A DNA stretch of 57,324 nt from Lachnospiraceae bacterium. Its GTDB lineage: Bacteria; Bacillota; Clostridia; Lachnospirales; Lachnospiraceae. Positions 34,436 to 42,852 of this stretch are shown here, in pieces. Where the stretch lies: NCBI GenBank assembly GCA_017412055.1, contig JAFQOW010000025.1:1-57324 (forward strand), written 5' to 3'. Below the pieces are notes generated by a model, which worked only from the letters and a program-made list of their open reading frames with translations, was not told where the DNA came from and searched no databases. How positions within the stretch are numbered: the stretch's first letter is position 1; each line of letters opens with the position of its first letter. The translations under genes and the position numbers were made by a program.

Positions 34436-35812
34436 ATGGATGAGCAGATTACAAAGCATATTGCCGTGGTTGTAAGCGAAGATGAGATGACTGCCGACTT
34501 ATTCTTAGGGATGGTAGAAGACCCGGATGCATATAATGTTGACGATATAATTGAATATTTAAAGGATGTTGAGCATATAGTTGCAGGCGTGAAACCTTCA
34601 GTTATTATGGAGATGATAAATCAGAGAATTTATGGCAAGATGGTTACAGTAGCTACCGGTGCCCCTGGTGTAGATGGAAGAGATGGATTTTATAATTTTC
34701 AGTTTGATACCAGTCCAAGTAAGAAGCCTAAGGTTCTTCCAGATGGAACAGTAGACTATCATAATCTTAGCTTAGTACAAAGTGTAGAGATTGGTGATTT
34801 ATTGGCCACATATGTTCCTAAGTGTGAGGGAAGAGATGGATATACTGTAAAGGGAAAGGTTTTGCCGGCAAAGAGATGTAAGGATATTCCACCTTTAAGA
34901 GGAAAGGGGTTTACTATTTCTTCAGACGGAAAGAAGTATTATGCTGCCGTAGATGGTAAGGTTGAATTATCTATGGGTCAGCTTAATGTTTTGCAGTTCC
35001 ATACTATAAATGGCGATGTAGATTTATCTGTGGGTAATATAGATTTTAAAGGTGATTTGGAAATATTAGGAAGCATTAAAGAAGGTTTTACAGTCAAAGC
35101 TACAGGCAATATTACTGTAAATAAGCTTATAGAAGCAGCTAATGTGGAAGCTGGTAAGGATATCTTAGTTCGCGGTGGAATTCTTGGAGGCGGAAAGGCA
35201 ACTATATCAGCTGGCGGTAATGTTTACGCCTTGTTTATCGAGAATGCAACCGTTAATTCAAACAATTGCGTTCAGGCAGATGCTATAGTAAATTGCAATG
35301 TAAATGCATTTAGTGATATTAATATATTTGGTAAAACTTCAACTATCGTAGGAGGAAAGCTTAAGGCAAACAGAAAGATTAAGACTAGAAAAATCGGTGG
35401 TGAGGTTGGAGCGGCTACGGAGCTTACAGTGGGTATAGAGCCAGATGCGTTAGCTACATATCATAAGATGGCAAAGGAGTTAGAAGAATTAAACCACGAA
35501 ATAGAAAAGGTCGAAAAAACCATAGAGATGATGCAGAGTAAGCCAAAGAAGGATGATAATCTTTTGATGCAGCTTATTAGAACTAAGGTAGAGCTTACTG
35601 CAGATTTATACAAGCATAGGTCTATATGTGAAGAACTTCAGAAGCGCATAGAGATAGGAAAGTATGCAGAAATTATCGCAGAAGAAAAGGTATGTCCGGG
35701 AGTTATCATTAATATAGATGGTCACACCTTACATGTAGACGAAGAGTATACGGAGATAATATTCTTACGAAAAGGAGATAAGATATTATCTAAGAAGTTA
35801 CAGAAAGATTAA
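34436..35812 (+). CDS. DUF342 (FapA) family protein
   Basis: A 458-residue cytoplasmic protein. The N-terminal ~160 residues hold the DUF342 start (G-x-P-G-V-D-G-R-D-G and Y-V-P-K-C-E-G-R-D-G-Y-T-V-K-G). A right-handed beta-helix-like middle of short Gly-rich repeats follows (G-D-V-D-L-S-V-G-N-I-D-F-K-G-D-L). A C-terminal coiled coil lies at ~340-410 (K-E-L-E-E-L-N-H-E-I-E-K-V-E-K-T). Family members are often near flagellar or chemotaxis genes; the exact role is uncertain. The ATG at 34436 follows GTGAGGTGAGG. Confidence 0.85.
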   Translation: MDEQITKHIAVVVSEDEMTADLFLGMVEDPDAYNVDDIIEYLKDVEHIVAGVKPSVIMEMINQRIYGKMVTVATGAPGVDGRDGFYNFQFDTSPSKKPKVLPDGTVDYHNLSLVQSVEIGDLLATYVPKCEGRDGYTVKGKVLPAKRCKDIPPLRGKGFTISSDGKKYYAAVDGKVELSMGQLNVLQFHTINGDVDLSVGNIDFKGDLEILGSIKEGFTVKATGNITVNKLIEAANVEAGKDILVRGGILGGGKATISAGGNVYALFIENATVNSNNCVQADAIVNCNVNAFSDINIFGKTSTIVGGKLKANRKIKTRKIGGEVGAATELTVGIEPDALATYHKMAKELEELNHEIEKVEKTIEMMQSKPKKDDNLLMQLIRTKVELTADLYKHRSICEELQKRIEIGKYAEIIAEEKVCPGVIINIDGHTLHVDEEYTEIIFLRKGDKILSKKLQKD

Positions 35813-35839
35813 AAGCTTAAATATGAACAAATAGTCTAG

Positions 35840-35884
35840 CCCCTAGGAGTAAAAGATGATATACTCCTAGGGGTTGTTGTTTTA
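35840..35884 (+). terminator. Terminator after the DUF342 gene
   Basis: CCCCTAGGAGTA (35840-35851) pairs with TACTCCTAGGGG (35862-35873), followed by TTGTTGTTTT. Confidence 0.85.
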
Positions 35885-35911
35885 CAAAGCTAGAAAGTGA
35901 GAATTAGGATT

Positions 35912-37225
35912 ATGTCTTTACAAAATAATTTTACATATAGCAAAGCAGTAGAATATCTACTTGATATACCGAAGTTTACAAAGAATAAAGATAATACGAA
36001 TTTACGCAAAATTTTAGAGTGTATGGGTAATCCAGACAAAGATATGAAGATTATCCACGTGGCAGGAACTAATGGAAAGGGGTCAACCTGCTCATTTGTA
36101 AATAATATTCTTATGGCAGCAGGAAAGACAGTTGGAATGTTTACGTCGCCACATTTGGTAAAAATCAATGAAAGAATAAAGATAAATGGCCAGGATATTT
36201 CTGACGATAAATTTTTTAGGGCTTTTCTAGATGTTAAGGAAATGGTTGATAAGATAATAAAAGAAGGTGGAGAACATCCTACATTCTTTGAATATATATT
36301 TCTAGTTGGCATAAGAGCATTAAGTGAAGCAAAGGTAGAGTATGGAATATTCGAGGTGGGCTTAGGTGGAAGGCTTGATGCTACAAACATTTTCGAAGAA
36401 CCATTAGTTTCTATTATTACATCCGTTAGCATGGACCATATGGAGATATTAGGTGATACAATAGAGAAGATTGCTATGGAAAAGGCCAGTATCATAAAGG
36501 CGGAAGTTCCTGTGGTTTATTATGGAGAAGATAAAAAAGTAGATAGAATAATCAAGAAAGAAGTAGAAAAAAAGAAAACTATAGGTTTTTCTATCAAAAA
36601 TAGTGATATTAAAATTAATTCAAAAACCAATAAAGCTATTGATTTTTGTTTTGCTAACAGTTATGATAAATACGGATGTTTTGAGGTTCCATTTGTGATG
36701 GAATATCAGACACGAAATGCAGCATTGGCAATATGTGCGACTAAGCTTATATTGAAGGACTTGGATGAGGAGACCATAGGAAAAGGTCTTAAAAATACAG
36801 TCTGGTCTGGACGTATGGAGCTTGTATCTGAAAGAACATATATTGATGGAGCTCATAATTATGACGGAGTTCTTCAGTTTAAGGAATATGTCAATGAGCT
36901 TATGCATAAGGAAAATGCAAAAGCTTATATATTGTTTAGTGTTGTGAAGGAAAAAGAGTACTATGAGATGATGAATCTTATAGAAGAAATAGACAATTGC
37001 AAGGGCTTTTTAGTTGCGCCGATTATGAATGCCAGGGCAGCAGCTGTGGAGGATATGGCGCAATATTTAAGAAAGTCTGGTAAGGAAGTATACACATTTG
37101 CCACATTAGGGGAGGCATATGATTATGGACAGAAGCTTATAAAGGATAAGGATTATCTGTTTTGTGTAGGTTCCTTGTATATGGTAGGCGAGATAAAAGC
37201 ACATTTGGAGGTAAAGTATGATTAA
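35912..37225 (+). CDS. folC: Folylpolyglutamate synthase / dihydrofolate synthase
   Basis: A 437-residue Mur-ligase-type ATP enzyme adding glutamate to folates. G-T-N-G-K-G-S-T near residue 53 is the P-loop, F-T-S-P-H-L-V-K-I-N-E-R-I follows, F-E-V-G-L-G-G-R-L-D-A-T-N is the Mg/Glu motif, and D-G-A-H-N-Y-D-G near ~317 marks the C-terminal domain. The ATG at 35912 follows TTAGGA; an in-frame GTG at 35897 would add five residues. Its end overlaps the next small gene by 8 bases, showing operon structure. Confidence 0.94.
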   Translation: MSLQNNFTYSKAVEYLLDIPKFTKNKDNTNLRKILECMGNPDKDMKIIHVAGTNGKGSTCSFVNNILMAAGKTVGMFTSPHLVKINERIKINGQDISDDKFFRAFLDVKEMVDKIIKEGGEHPTFFEYIFLVGIRALSEAKVEYGIFEVGLGGRLDATNIFEEPLVSIITSVSMDHMEILGDTIEKIAMEKASIIKAEVPVVYYGEDKKVDRIIKKEVEKKKTIGFSIKNSDIKINSKTNKAIDFCFANSYDKYGCFEVPFVMEYQTRNAALAICATKLILKDLDEETIGKGLKNTVWSGRMELVSERTYIDGAHNYDGVLQFKEYVNELMHKENAKAYILFSVVKEKEYYEMMNLIEEIDNCKGFLVAPIMNARAAAVEDMAQYLRKSGKEVYTFATLGEAYDYGQKLIKDKDYLFCVGSLYMVGEIKAHLEVKYD

Positions 37226-37361
37226 TTTCGAAGAAGAAATCAAGAAGTTTCATCCAAGCTTAGAGGTGGATGAGGCAGAGGATGCAATATATAACAGTAA
37301 TACAACTGATTTGACAGATATTTTATTGGAAATGATGCAGGAAACCAAGGAGAATAAATAA
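37218..37361 (+). CDS. 47-residue conserved-looking small protein
   Basis: A short acidic protein starting at ATG 37218 inside the end of folC (8-base overlap), with GGAGG at 37207-37211, and stopping one codon-step before the TPR gene ATG at 37362. The sequence opens M-I-N-F-E-E-E-I-K-K-F and continues with alternating acidic residues and L-T-D-I-L-L-E-M-M-Q-E. It has a third-codon-position pattern like its neighbours and a ribosome binding site, so it is likely real, but I do not recognise it. Confidence 0.7.
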   Translation: MINFEEEIKKFHPSLEVDEAEDAIYNSNTTDLTDILLEMMQETKENK

Positions 37362-38771
37362 ATGAGATGCTACAAGTGTAATAGTGTTTTATCAGAGACA
37401 AGCTTTTGTAATAGCTGTGGAACTGATGTAACTTTATACAAGAAAATAGTGAAAATGTCCAATACATATTATAATATGGGACTTGCTAAGGCACGTGTCA
37501 GAGATTTATCGGGAGCTGCAGATTTACTTAGAAGAAGCGTTCGCATAGATAAAAGAAATATTAATGCGAGAAATCTTTTAGGACTTGTGTATTTTGAAAT
37601 GGGTGAGTGCGTAGCTGCATTTGCTGAATGGGTAATAAGTAAGAATATTAAGCCGGAGAAGAATGTGGCAGATACTTATCTTAAGGCAGTACAGTCCAAT
37701 CCAAACAAGCTTAATCTTATGAATCAGTCTATAAAGAAATATAACATAGCATTGGATGCAGCGAGACAGGGAAGCACAGATATGGCAGTTATTCAGTTGA
37801 AAAAGATACTGTCTATGAATTCTAACTTCCTTAAGGCGCAGCAGCTTTTGGCGTTACTTTATATGCAGGATAAAGAGTATGACAAAGCGCTTAAGATACT
37901 TAATAAATCAATTCTTATAGATGTAAATAATACACTTACATTAAAGTATATTGATGAGATAAACAAAATTAAGCAGGATAAAGCAAAGGCAAAGGCCAAG
38001 TCAAAGCCTTCCAGAAAACAGCCTAAAGCTGTTGTTCAGAATAATGATAGAGAAGAGTTAAGTGGCAATGATGTAATCATACCAAAGAACGCATATAAAG
38101 ATGTCAATTATGGTTTGCTTACATTTATAAATATTGTAGTAGGAATAGTTATCGGAGCAGCACTTGTATTTTTTATCGTTACACCAGCTAAGAATAGCGA
38201 TGTGGATAAGGATTATAAGGATAAGATAAATAGCTATCAGGATAAGGTGGCTATGCTCAATATAAGCGTATCAGAGCTTGAGCGTCAGATACAAAATCTT
38301 ACTACTGAAAAAACACAGTTAGAGGCGGCATTGCAGGAGGCAAATAGTCAGAAGGTAGACACAAAGATATATGATGTGATAATAGAAGCATCATATAAAT
38401 ATGCTGCCAAGGATTTAGTAGGTTGTGCAGATATGTTAAGCGCAATTGATACTACTAAGCTTACAACAGAAGCTATGCTAGCAACATATAATGCACTAAA
38501 GACAGAAACCTATGCAAAGGCTGGAGACCATTATAACAATGTAGCTTATCAGGCGTTTAATAGTGGTGATTATACTACAGCAGTACCAGCATTTGAGAAG
38601 GCGGTTATATATGCACCAGAAAATGTAGGTCTTTGGTACAATATGGGAAAATGTTATAAAGCACAAAACGGCGGAGTCAACAATGAAAAATCTGTAGCAT
38701 GCTTTGAAAAGGTTATCGAGCTTGCACCAGATAGTGAATATGCTGGCTGGGCCAAGGGTCAGAAAAGATAG
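37362..38771 (+). CDS. Zinc-ribbon and TPR membrane protein
   Basis: A 469-residue protein. It begins with a zinc ribbon (C-Y-K-C...C-N-S-C-G, residues 3-20). TPR-like helix pairs occupy ~30-200 (N-M-G-L-A-K-A-R-V-R-D-L-S-G-A-A-D-L-L). A Lys-rich stretch precedes a single transmembrane helix at ~250-270. Outside follow a coiled coil (~285-330) and a second TPR block ending G-L-W-Y-N-M-G-K-C-Y-K-A-Q-N-G-G-V-N. The topology puts the zinc ribbon in the cytoplasm and the second TPR block outside. Probably a scaffold; no catalytic motif. Third gene of the folC operon. Confidence 0.8.
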   Translation: MRCYKCNSVLSETSFCNSCGTDVTLYKKIVKMSNTYYNMGLAKARVRDLSGAADLLRRSVRIDKRNINARNLLGLVYFEMGECVAAFAEWVISKNIKPEKNVADTYLKAVQSNPNKLNLMNQSIKKYNIALDAARQGSTDMAVIQLKKILSMNSNFLKAQQLLALLYMQDKEYDKALKILNKSILIDVNNTLTLKYIDEINKIKQDKAKAKAKSKPSRKQPKAVVQNNDREELSGNDVIIPKNAYKDVNYGLLTFINIVVGIVIGAALVFFIVTPAKNSDVDKDYKDKINSYQDKVAMLNISVSELERQIQNLTTEKTQLEAALQEANSQKVDTKIYDVIIEASYKYAAKDLVGCADMLSAIDTTKLTTEAMLATYNALKTETYAKAGDHYNNVAYQAFNSGDYTTAVPAFEKAVIYAPENVGLWYNMGKCYKAQNGGVNNEKSVACFEKVIELAPDSEYAGWAKGQKR

Positions 38772-38786
38772 ATAAAGTACTTAGGA

Positions 38787-38814
38787 AGAGAATCTCTAGT
38801 AGAGGTTCTCTTTT
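38787..38814 (+). terminator. Terminator after the TPR gene
   Basis: AGAGAATCTCT (38787-38797) pairs, with G-T wobbles, with AGAGGTTCTCT (38801-38811), followed by TTTTC. Confidence 0.7.
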
Positions 38815-38875
38815 CTCATATAAGAAAGTTCTTGGTGAGAACTTCTTATATGACAAAAAACGCTCCGCTAAGGAT
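38815..38875. repeat. 61-base dispersed palindromic repeat, copy 2
   Basis: The hairpin CATATAAG-AAAGTTCT-tggt-GAGAACTT-CTTATATG is followed by A-rich sequence and CGCTCCGCTAAGGAT, the same order and nearly the same bases as at 33084-33144. The loop differs (TGGT here, CAAC there), and one arm change (AGG versus AAG) restores pairing, which is what a folded element would tolerate. Confidence 0.85.
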
Positions 38876-38881
38876 CCCACT

Positions 38882-38946
38882 GCGGCGGAGGTGTAGATGT
38901 TGCTAAAACAATCCGCCGCAGGCGGAGAATCTCGCAGGCGAGATTC
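38882..38946. other. GC-rich hairpin cluster before spoIIAA
   Basis: GCGGCGGA (38882-38889) pairs with TCCGCCGC (38912-38919), alternatively CCGCC-gca-GGCGG, and GAATCTCG-cagg-CGAGATTC (38927-38946) forms a second hairpin. The block is strikingly GC-rich for this genome and sits directly in the spoIIAA leader, downstream of repeat copy 2. Function unknown. Confidence 0.65.
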
Positions 38947-38972
38947 ATATATATATAAAAGGAGATGAATAT

Positions 38973-39272
38973 ATGGAACAAGTGGAATATGAGATTTTAG
39001 ATGAAACCTTAAAAGTGATATTACCAAGTGAAGTGGACCACTGTAATACCGTAGGGATAAGAAAAGAGGCAGATAAACATATTTATAGCGGCAGAGTGAA
39101 AAATGTAGAGTTTGATTTTACTAATACTAAATTTATGGATAGCTCAGGTATAGGAATGATAATGGGACGACATAAATTGATAAAACCTCTTGGTGGAAAA
39201 ATCATTCTTACAGGAGTGAAGGATAATGTAGAGAGAATTATAAATGTATCAGGCTTATATAAGCTTATATAA
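38973..39272 (+). CDS. spoIIAA: Anti-sigma F factor antagonist
   Basis: A 99-residue STAS-domain protein. D-F-T-N-T-K-F-M-D-S-S-G-I-G-M-I-M-G-R contains the serine (the second S of D-S-S-G) that SpoIIAB phosphorylates. Dephosphorylated SpoIIAA releases sigma F in the forespore. It starts the three-gene spoIIA operon with AAAGGAGATG upstream; spoIIAB follows after 17 bases. Presence of the operon indicates a sporulating lineage, although it does not prove that this strain forms spores. Confidence 0.95.
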   Translation: MEQVEYEILDETLKVILPSEVDHCNTVGIRKEADKHIYSGRVKNVEFDFTNTKFMDSSGIGMIMGRHKLIKPLGGKIILTGVKDNVERIINVSGLYKLI

Positions 39273-39289
39273 AATGTAAGGAGGTCAGT

Positions 39290-39718
39290 ATGGAAGATAT
39301 ATTAAAAATTGAGATGGGCTGTAAGCCGGAAAATGAGGGATTAGCTAGAATTGCCATTGCCACATTTATGGTTAGATTAAATCCTACATTAGAGGAGATA
39401 AATGATGTAAAAACTGCTGTTTCAGAAGCGGTAACAAACGCAATAGTTCACGGATATGAGGATAAAGAGGGGATAATTTATCTAAAAGCAATGATTGAAG
39501 AAAACAAGATAGAGATATCTGTTAAGGACGAAGGTGTGGGAATATCCAATGTAAAACAGGCAAGAGAACCCCTTTATACTACAAAGCCAGAGGAGGAACG
39601 TTCTGGAATGGGATTTACATTTATGGAGATATTTATGGATGAGGTACATATTGATTCTAAAGTAGGAAAAGGGACAGAGATACGAATGATTAAGAAAATT
39701 GTGGGAGGGGATAAGTGA
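39290..39718 (+). CDS. spoIIAB: Anti-sigma F factor, serine kinase
   Basis: A 142-residue GHKL-type kinase that holds sigma F inactive and phosphorylates SpoIIAA. E-A-V-T-N-A-I-V-H-G-Y is the N-box, D-E-G-V-G-I the G1 box, and G-M-G-F-T-F-M the G2 region of the Bergerat ATP fold. AAGGAGG precedes the start. The stop overlaps the probable GTG start of sigF (GTGA), implying translational coupling that keeps factor and anti-factor in step. Confidence 0.95.
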   Translation: MEDILKIEMGCKPENEGLARIAIATFMVRLNPTLEEINDVKTAVSEAVTNAIVHGYEDKEGIIYLKAMIEENKIEISVKDEGVGISNVKQAREPLYTTKPEEERSGMGFTFMEIFMDEVHIDSKVGKGTEIRMIKKIVGGDK

Positions 39719-40440
39719 AATGTATTATGGATAATTTAGAACTAATAAAGCTGGCGCACATGGGAGATAAAGAAGCGAGAGATAAATTAGTTTTTGAAAA
39801 TACAGGACTTATATGGAGTATAGTAAAAAGATTTGTTGGTAGAGGTCATGAGGCAGAGGATTTATTTCAGATAGGTTGTATAGGAATACTTAAAGCTATC
39901 GATAAATTTGATATGACTTATGATGTGAAATTTTCAACATATGCGGTGCCTATGATTATGGGAGAGATAAAGCGGTTTATCAGGGATGATGGGATGGTTA
40001 AGGTTTCCCGTCTAGTAAAGGAAAATGGATGGCGAATAAGGAATGTGGAAGCTGAATTGATGGGCGCACTTGGAAGAGAGCCTACTATAGAAGAAATAGC
40101 CTCCCGCGTGGAGATGTCCAGGGAGGATGTGGTATTGACTTTGGAGGCTAATAGAGATGTGGAGTCTATCAATAGAGTTGTATATGAAAATGACGGAAAT
40201 GAGGTATGTGTAGGTGACCAGGTGGCAGATAAAAGTAACAATGAAGAGTTAGTCAATAGAATTGTGCTAAATAGTCTCCTTAAGAAGCTGTCAGATAAGG
40301 AAAAATTAATAATAGAGATGAGATATTTTCTAGATAAAACTCAGTCCCAGGTTGCAGAAAATTTAGGGATTAGTCAGGTGCAGGTAAGCAGGCTTGAGAA
40401 AAAAATTTTATTGGGTCTAAGAGAAAATATGGAATGTTGA
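39715..40440 (+). CDS. sigF: RNA polymerase sigma-F factor
   Basis: A 241-residue sigma-70-type factor for early forespore transcription. Region 2 reads F-V-G-R-G-H-E-A-E-D-L-F-Q-I-G-C-I-G and K-F-S-T-Y-A-V-P-M-I-M-G-E-I-K-R; region 4 reads K-T-Q-S-Q-V-A-E-N-L-G-I-S-Q-V-Q-V-S-R-L-E. I give the GTG at 39715, which overlaps the spoIIAB stop and lies 6 bases after GGAGG; the ATG at 39727 is an alternative that would shorten the protein by four residues. The gene ends 52 bases before engB. Confidence 0.95.
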   Translation: MKCIMDNLELIKLAHMGDKEARDKLVFENTGLIWSIVKRFVGRGHEAEDLFQIGCIGILKAIDKFDMTYDVKFSTYAVPMIMGEIKRFIRDDGMVKVSRLVKENGWRIRNVEAELMGALGREPTIEEIASRVEMSREDVVLTLEANRDVESINRVVYENDGNEVCVGDQVADKSNNEELVNRIVLNSLLKKLSDKEKLIIEMRYFLDKTQSQVAENLGISQVQVSRLEKKILLGLRENMEC

Positions 40441-40457
40441 TGAAATTTTTATAAAAG

Positions 40458-40474
40458 TATGGTATGATACCATA
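40458..40474 (+). promoter_or_regulatory. engB promoter with a small dyad
   Basis: An extended -10, TATGGTATGAT, lies within the palindrome TATGGTATGATACCATA, 20 bases before the engB start. It could be both a promoter and a regulator site. Confidence 0.4.
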
Positions 40475-40492
40475 AAAATAAGGAGAAAAAAC

Positions 40493-41089
40493 ATGAAGAT
40501 AAGAAGCCTTGAATTAGAAACAGTATGTGGTATTACAAGCACATTGCCAGAGAATGATAAGCCAGAGATAGCATTTGCAGGAAAGTCAAATGTAGGTAAA
40601 TCATCTCTTATCAATGGACTTTTAAATAGAAAATCATTTGCCAGAACGTCATCAGAGCCTGGAAAAACACAGACAATTAATTTTTATAATATAAATAATT
40701 TTATGTATCTTGTGGATTTGCCAGGATATGGATTTGCAAAGGTATCTAAGGAAGTACAGGCAAAGTGGGGTAAGATGATAGAGGGTTATCTTAAGACATC
40801 ACCGATGCTTAAGGCGGTGTTTTTATTGATAGATATTCGTCATGAGCCAGGTAACAATGATAAGGATATGTATGATTGGATAGTTAATAATGGATACGAG
40901 CCTATTATTATTGCCACAAAGCTTGATAAGATAAACAGAAGTCAGGTGCAAAAGCATATTAAGATAATAAAGAATAAGCTTCAGGTTAAGCCAGGGACTA
41001 TAGTGATTCCATTTTCTGCCCAGACAAAGCAGGGAAGAGATGAAATCTGGCAGCTAATTGATGAGCTTGTAGAATATACAGAAGAATAG
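40493..41089 (+). CDS. engB: Ribosome biogenesis GTPase EngB (YsxC/YihA)
   Basis: A 198-residue TRAFAC GTPase for large-subunit assembly. G1 is G-K-S-N-V-G-K-S-S at 30-38, G2 region P-G-K-T-Q-T-I-N-F-Y, G3 D-L-P-G-Y-G-F-A, G4 T-K-L-D-K. Length is typical. AAGGAG precedes the ATG. It may have its own promoter (40458-40474) and ends in a bidirectional terminator. Confidence 0.95.
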   Translation: MKIRSLELETVCGITSTLPENDKPEIAFAGKSNVGKSSLINGLLNRKSFARTSSEPGKTQTINFYNINNFMYLVDLPGYGFAKVSKEVQAKWGKMIEGYLKTSPMLKAVFLLIDIRHEPGNNDKDMYDWIVNNGYEPIIIATKLDKINRSQVQKHIKIIKNKLQVKPGTIVIPFSAQTKQGRDEIWQLIDELVEYTEE

Positions 41090-41097
41090 CAAAAAAC

Positions 41098-41133
41098 AAA
41101 GGATAGAATCAAATTTAAGATTCTATCCTTTTT
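41098..41133. terminator. Bidirectional terminator
   Basis: AAAGGATAGAATC pairs perfectly with GATTCTATCCTTT, with T and A tracts on each side, between convergent engB and DUF4364. Confidence 0.9.
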
Positions 41134-41138
41134 GATAT

Positions 41139-41666
41139 TTAAGGTTTTTCTTTCATTAAGGTTTTCATAATTGTGCCATATAATTCCTGGCTGGCGCCCT
41201 TCCAGTTGTTGCACATGGTTTCGGCAACATCCTCAGATGGAACTGAAATATTTATGTCAATGAGAGTATTAGGGCCTTCTTTTATCTGACAGTTAACTAC
41301 ATAATCCTGATTTGTTGATTTATAGTAATCACAAAGAGTACCTACTTCATTTCTTAGCTCGTATTTATTTTCTAAAATAAATATATCCATATCATCGATA
41401 ATGGCAACAGGTATCTTGCTTGTAAAAAGTTCAATGGTTTCTATTCCGTCATCGCTGATTTTATAGTAGGATGCGTTTCTTACTGTTTCACAGCTTATAA
41501 GATTTGTCTCGATAAGCTCTGAAATTACTTGTCTAAAAGAAAAGTAGGTAGTATATTCCTTGTTTAAAAAGAAGTCAGAAATCTGAGCATCAGTTAAAGG
41601 AAAGTTGACCTTGTTAAGCATATACAAAGTCATAAGCTTATATAGAGTTAAGGGTTCTAGTGACAT
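41139..41666 (-). CDS. DUF4364 family protein (winged-helix-like)
   Basis: A 175-residue cytoplasmic protein. The N-terminal ~90 residues look like a winged helix: L-T-L-Y-K-L-M-T-L-Y-M-L, L-T-D-A-Q-I-S-D-F-F-L and F-R-Q-V-I-S-E-L-I-E-T-N-L-I-S. The overall pattern is DUF4364, widespread in Clostridia and of unknown function; a transcription regulator is likely by fold. Its AAAGGAG site lies inside the end of the upstream radical SAM gene, 4 bases separating the two frames, so they are coexpressed. Confidence 0.85.
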   Translation of the reverse strand: MSLEPLTLYKLMTLYMLNKVNFPLTDAQISDFFLNKEYTTYFSFRQVISELIETNLISCETVRNASYYKISDDGIETIELFTSKIPVAIIDDMDIFILENKYELRNEVGTLCDYYKSTNQDYVVNCQIKEGPNTLIDINISVPSEDVAETMCNNWKGASQELYGTIMKTLMKEKP

Positions 41667-41670
41667 ATGA

Positions 41671-42630
41671 TTATTCTCCTTTATCCTGTAGGTAAGCGGC
41701 TCCCTGAATTACATCTTGGATAGAGAGCTGTCTGTTAATATGGTTTAGGACATTTCGTTTGTTTTTACTCCATTCTGGAGCGATAAGTATATTTTTAGGA
41801 CCGTCTCCAGTCATTCTATGAATAACTATATCGGGTCTTATATTTTTTAACAGCTTAATAAGAATATCAGTATATTCTTCTAAAGACAAGACCTTAAATG
41901 GATTTTTTTCATATTCTATAGCAAGGTCAGTATTCTTTAATATATGAAGAAGCTGCAATTTAATTCCGTGAATTGGAAATTTGTTAATGTAACGGACTGT
42001 GTTAACCATATCCTCATAGGTTTCACCAGGAAGTCCTATGATAGTGTGAACGATTATGTGGATATGGTTATCGTTGGTACTTATTTTATCGTTAAATTTA
42101 TCAATAAGCTTTATAGCATTTTCAAAAATAAAATTGTCATAGCCTCGCCTTATATATTTGTATGAACTCTCCTTTGAGGTCTGTAATCCAAGCTCTATAA
42201 ATATAGGCTTTATCATATGGATTTCATATATAAGTGACATTATTTCTTCATCTATACAATCAGGTCTTGTGGCGATGCTTATAGCTACAATGTCATCATT
42301 TAAAGCAGCTTCCATATATATTTTACGAAGCTTTTCCGTGGGAGCATAGGTGTTTGTATATGCCTGAAAATAGGCTATATACTGACCTGATCCTTTATCA
42401 TCGGCTATCTTTTTACTTACTCGATTTTTTCCTTGGCTTATCTGTTCTGTAATAGAAAGCTTACATGATGATGCAAAATCACCAGAACCACCCTCAGAGC
42501 AGAAGATACAGCCTCTTGTATCTAAACGGCCATCTCTGTTTGGACAAGTCATACCAGCATCAAGAGATATTTTATATATTTTTTTTCCAAAACGATTTTT
42601 CAAATATGTGCTAAAATCATTTATATACAT
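41671..42630 (-). CDS. TIGR01212 family radical SAM protein (YtqA-like)
   Basis: A 319-residue radical SAM enzyme. The cluster cysteines lie in a variant motif, C-P-N-R-D-G...C-I-F-C near residues 29-44, as in the TIGR01212/YhcC-YtqA group. T-Y-A-P-T-E-K-L-R, E-L-G-L-Q-T-S and L-P-G-E-T-Y-E-D-M are further signatures. Family members are thought to modify tRNA, but I know of no firm assignment. AGGAGGTG precedes the ATG. First gene of a two-gene minus-strand operon. Confidence 0.9.
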   Translation of the reverse strand: MYINDFSTYLKNRFGKKIYKISLDAGMTCPNRDGRLDTRGCIFCSEGGSGDFASSCKLSITEQISQGKNRVSKKIADDKGSGQYIAYFQAYTNTYAPTEKLRKIYMEAALNDDIVAISIATRPDCIDEEIMSLIYEIHMIKPIFIELGLQTSKESSYKYIRRGYDNFIFENAIKLIDKFNDKISTNDNHIHIIVHTIIGLPGETYEDMVNTVRYINKFPIHGIKLQLLHILKNTDLAIEYEKNPFKVLSLEEYTDILIKLLKNIRPDIVIHRMTGDGPKNILIAPEWSKNKRNVLNHINRQLSIQDVIQGAAYLQDKGE

Positions 42631-42852
42631 AAAAACACCTCCTGCAGATTTAATAGTAGTGGCTTTGTAGCTGTGATTTAGCGTATGTATTTTATCACAA
42701 AAAATGGAAAAATAGTACTATCATTTTTAACAAATATATTGTATACTGTTATAAGTATTCGACAATCAAAATTTCGAAATAACCCCCCAGAAATTATTTT
42801 AATTAAATAATAATAGGACACAGTCCGTAAAATATGAAAGGAAGTGCAGACC

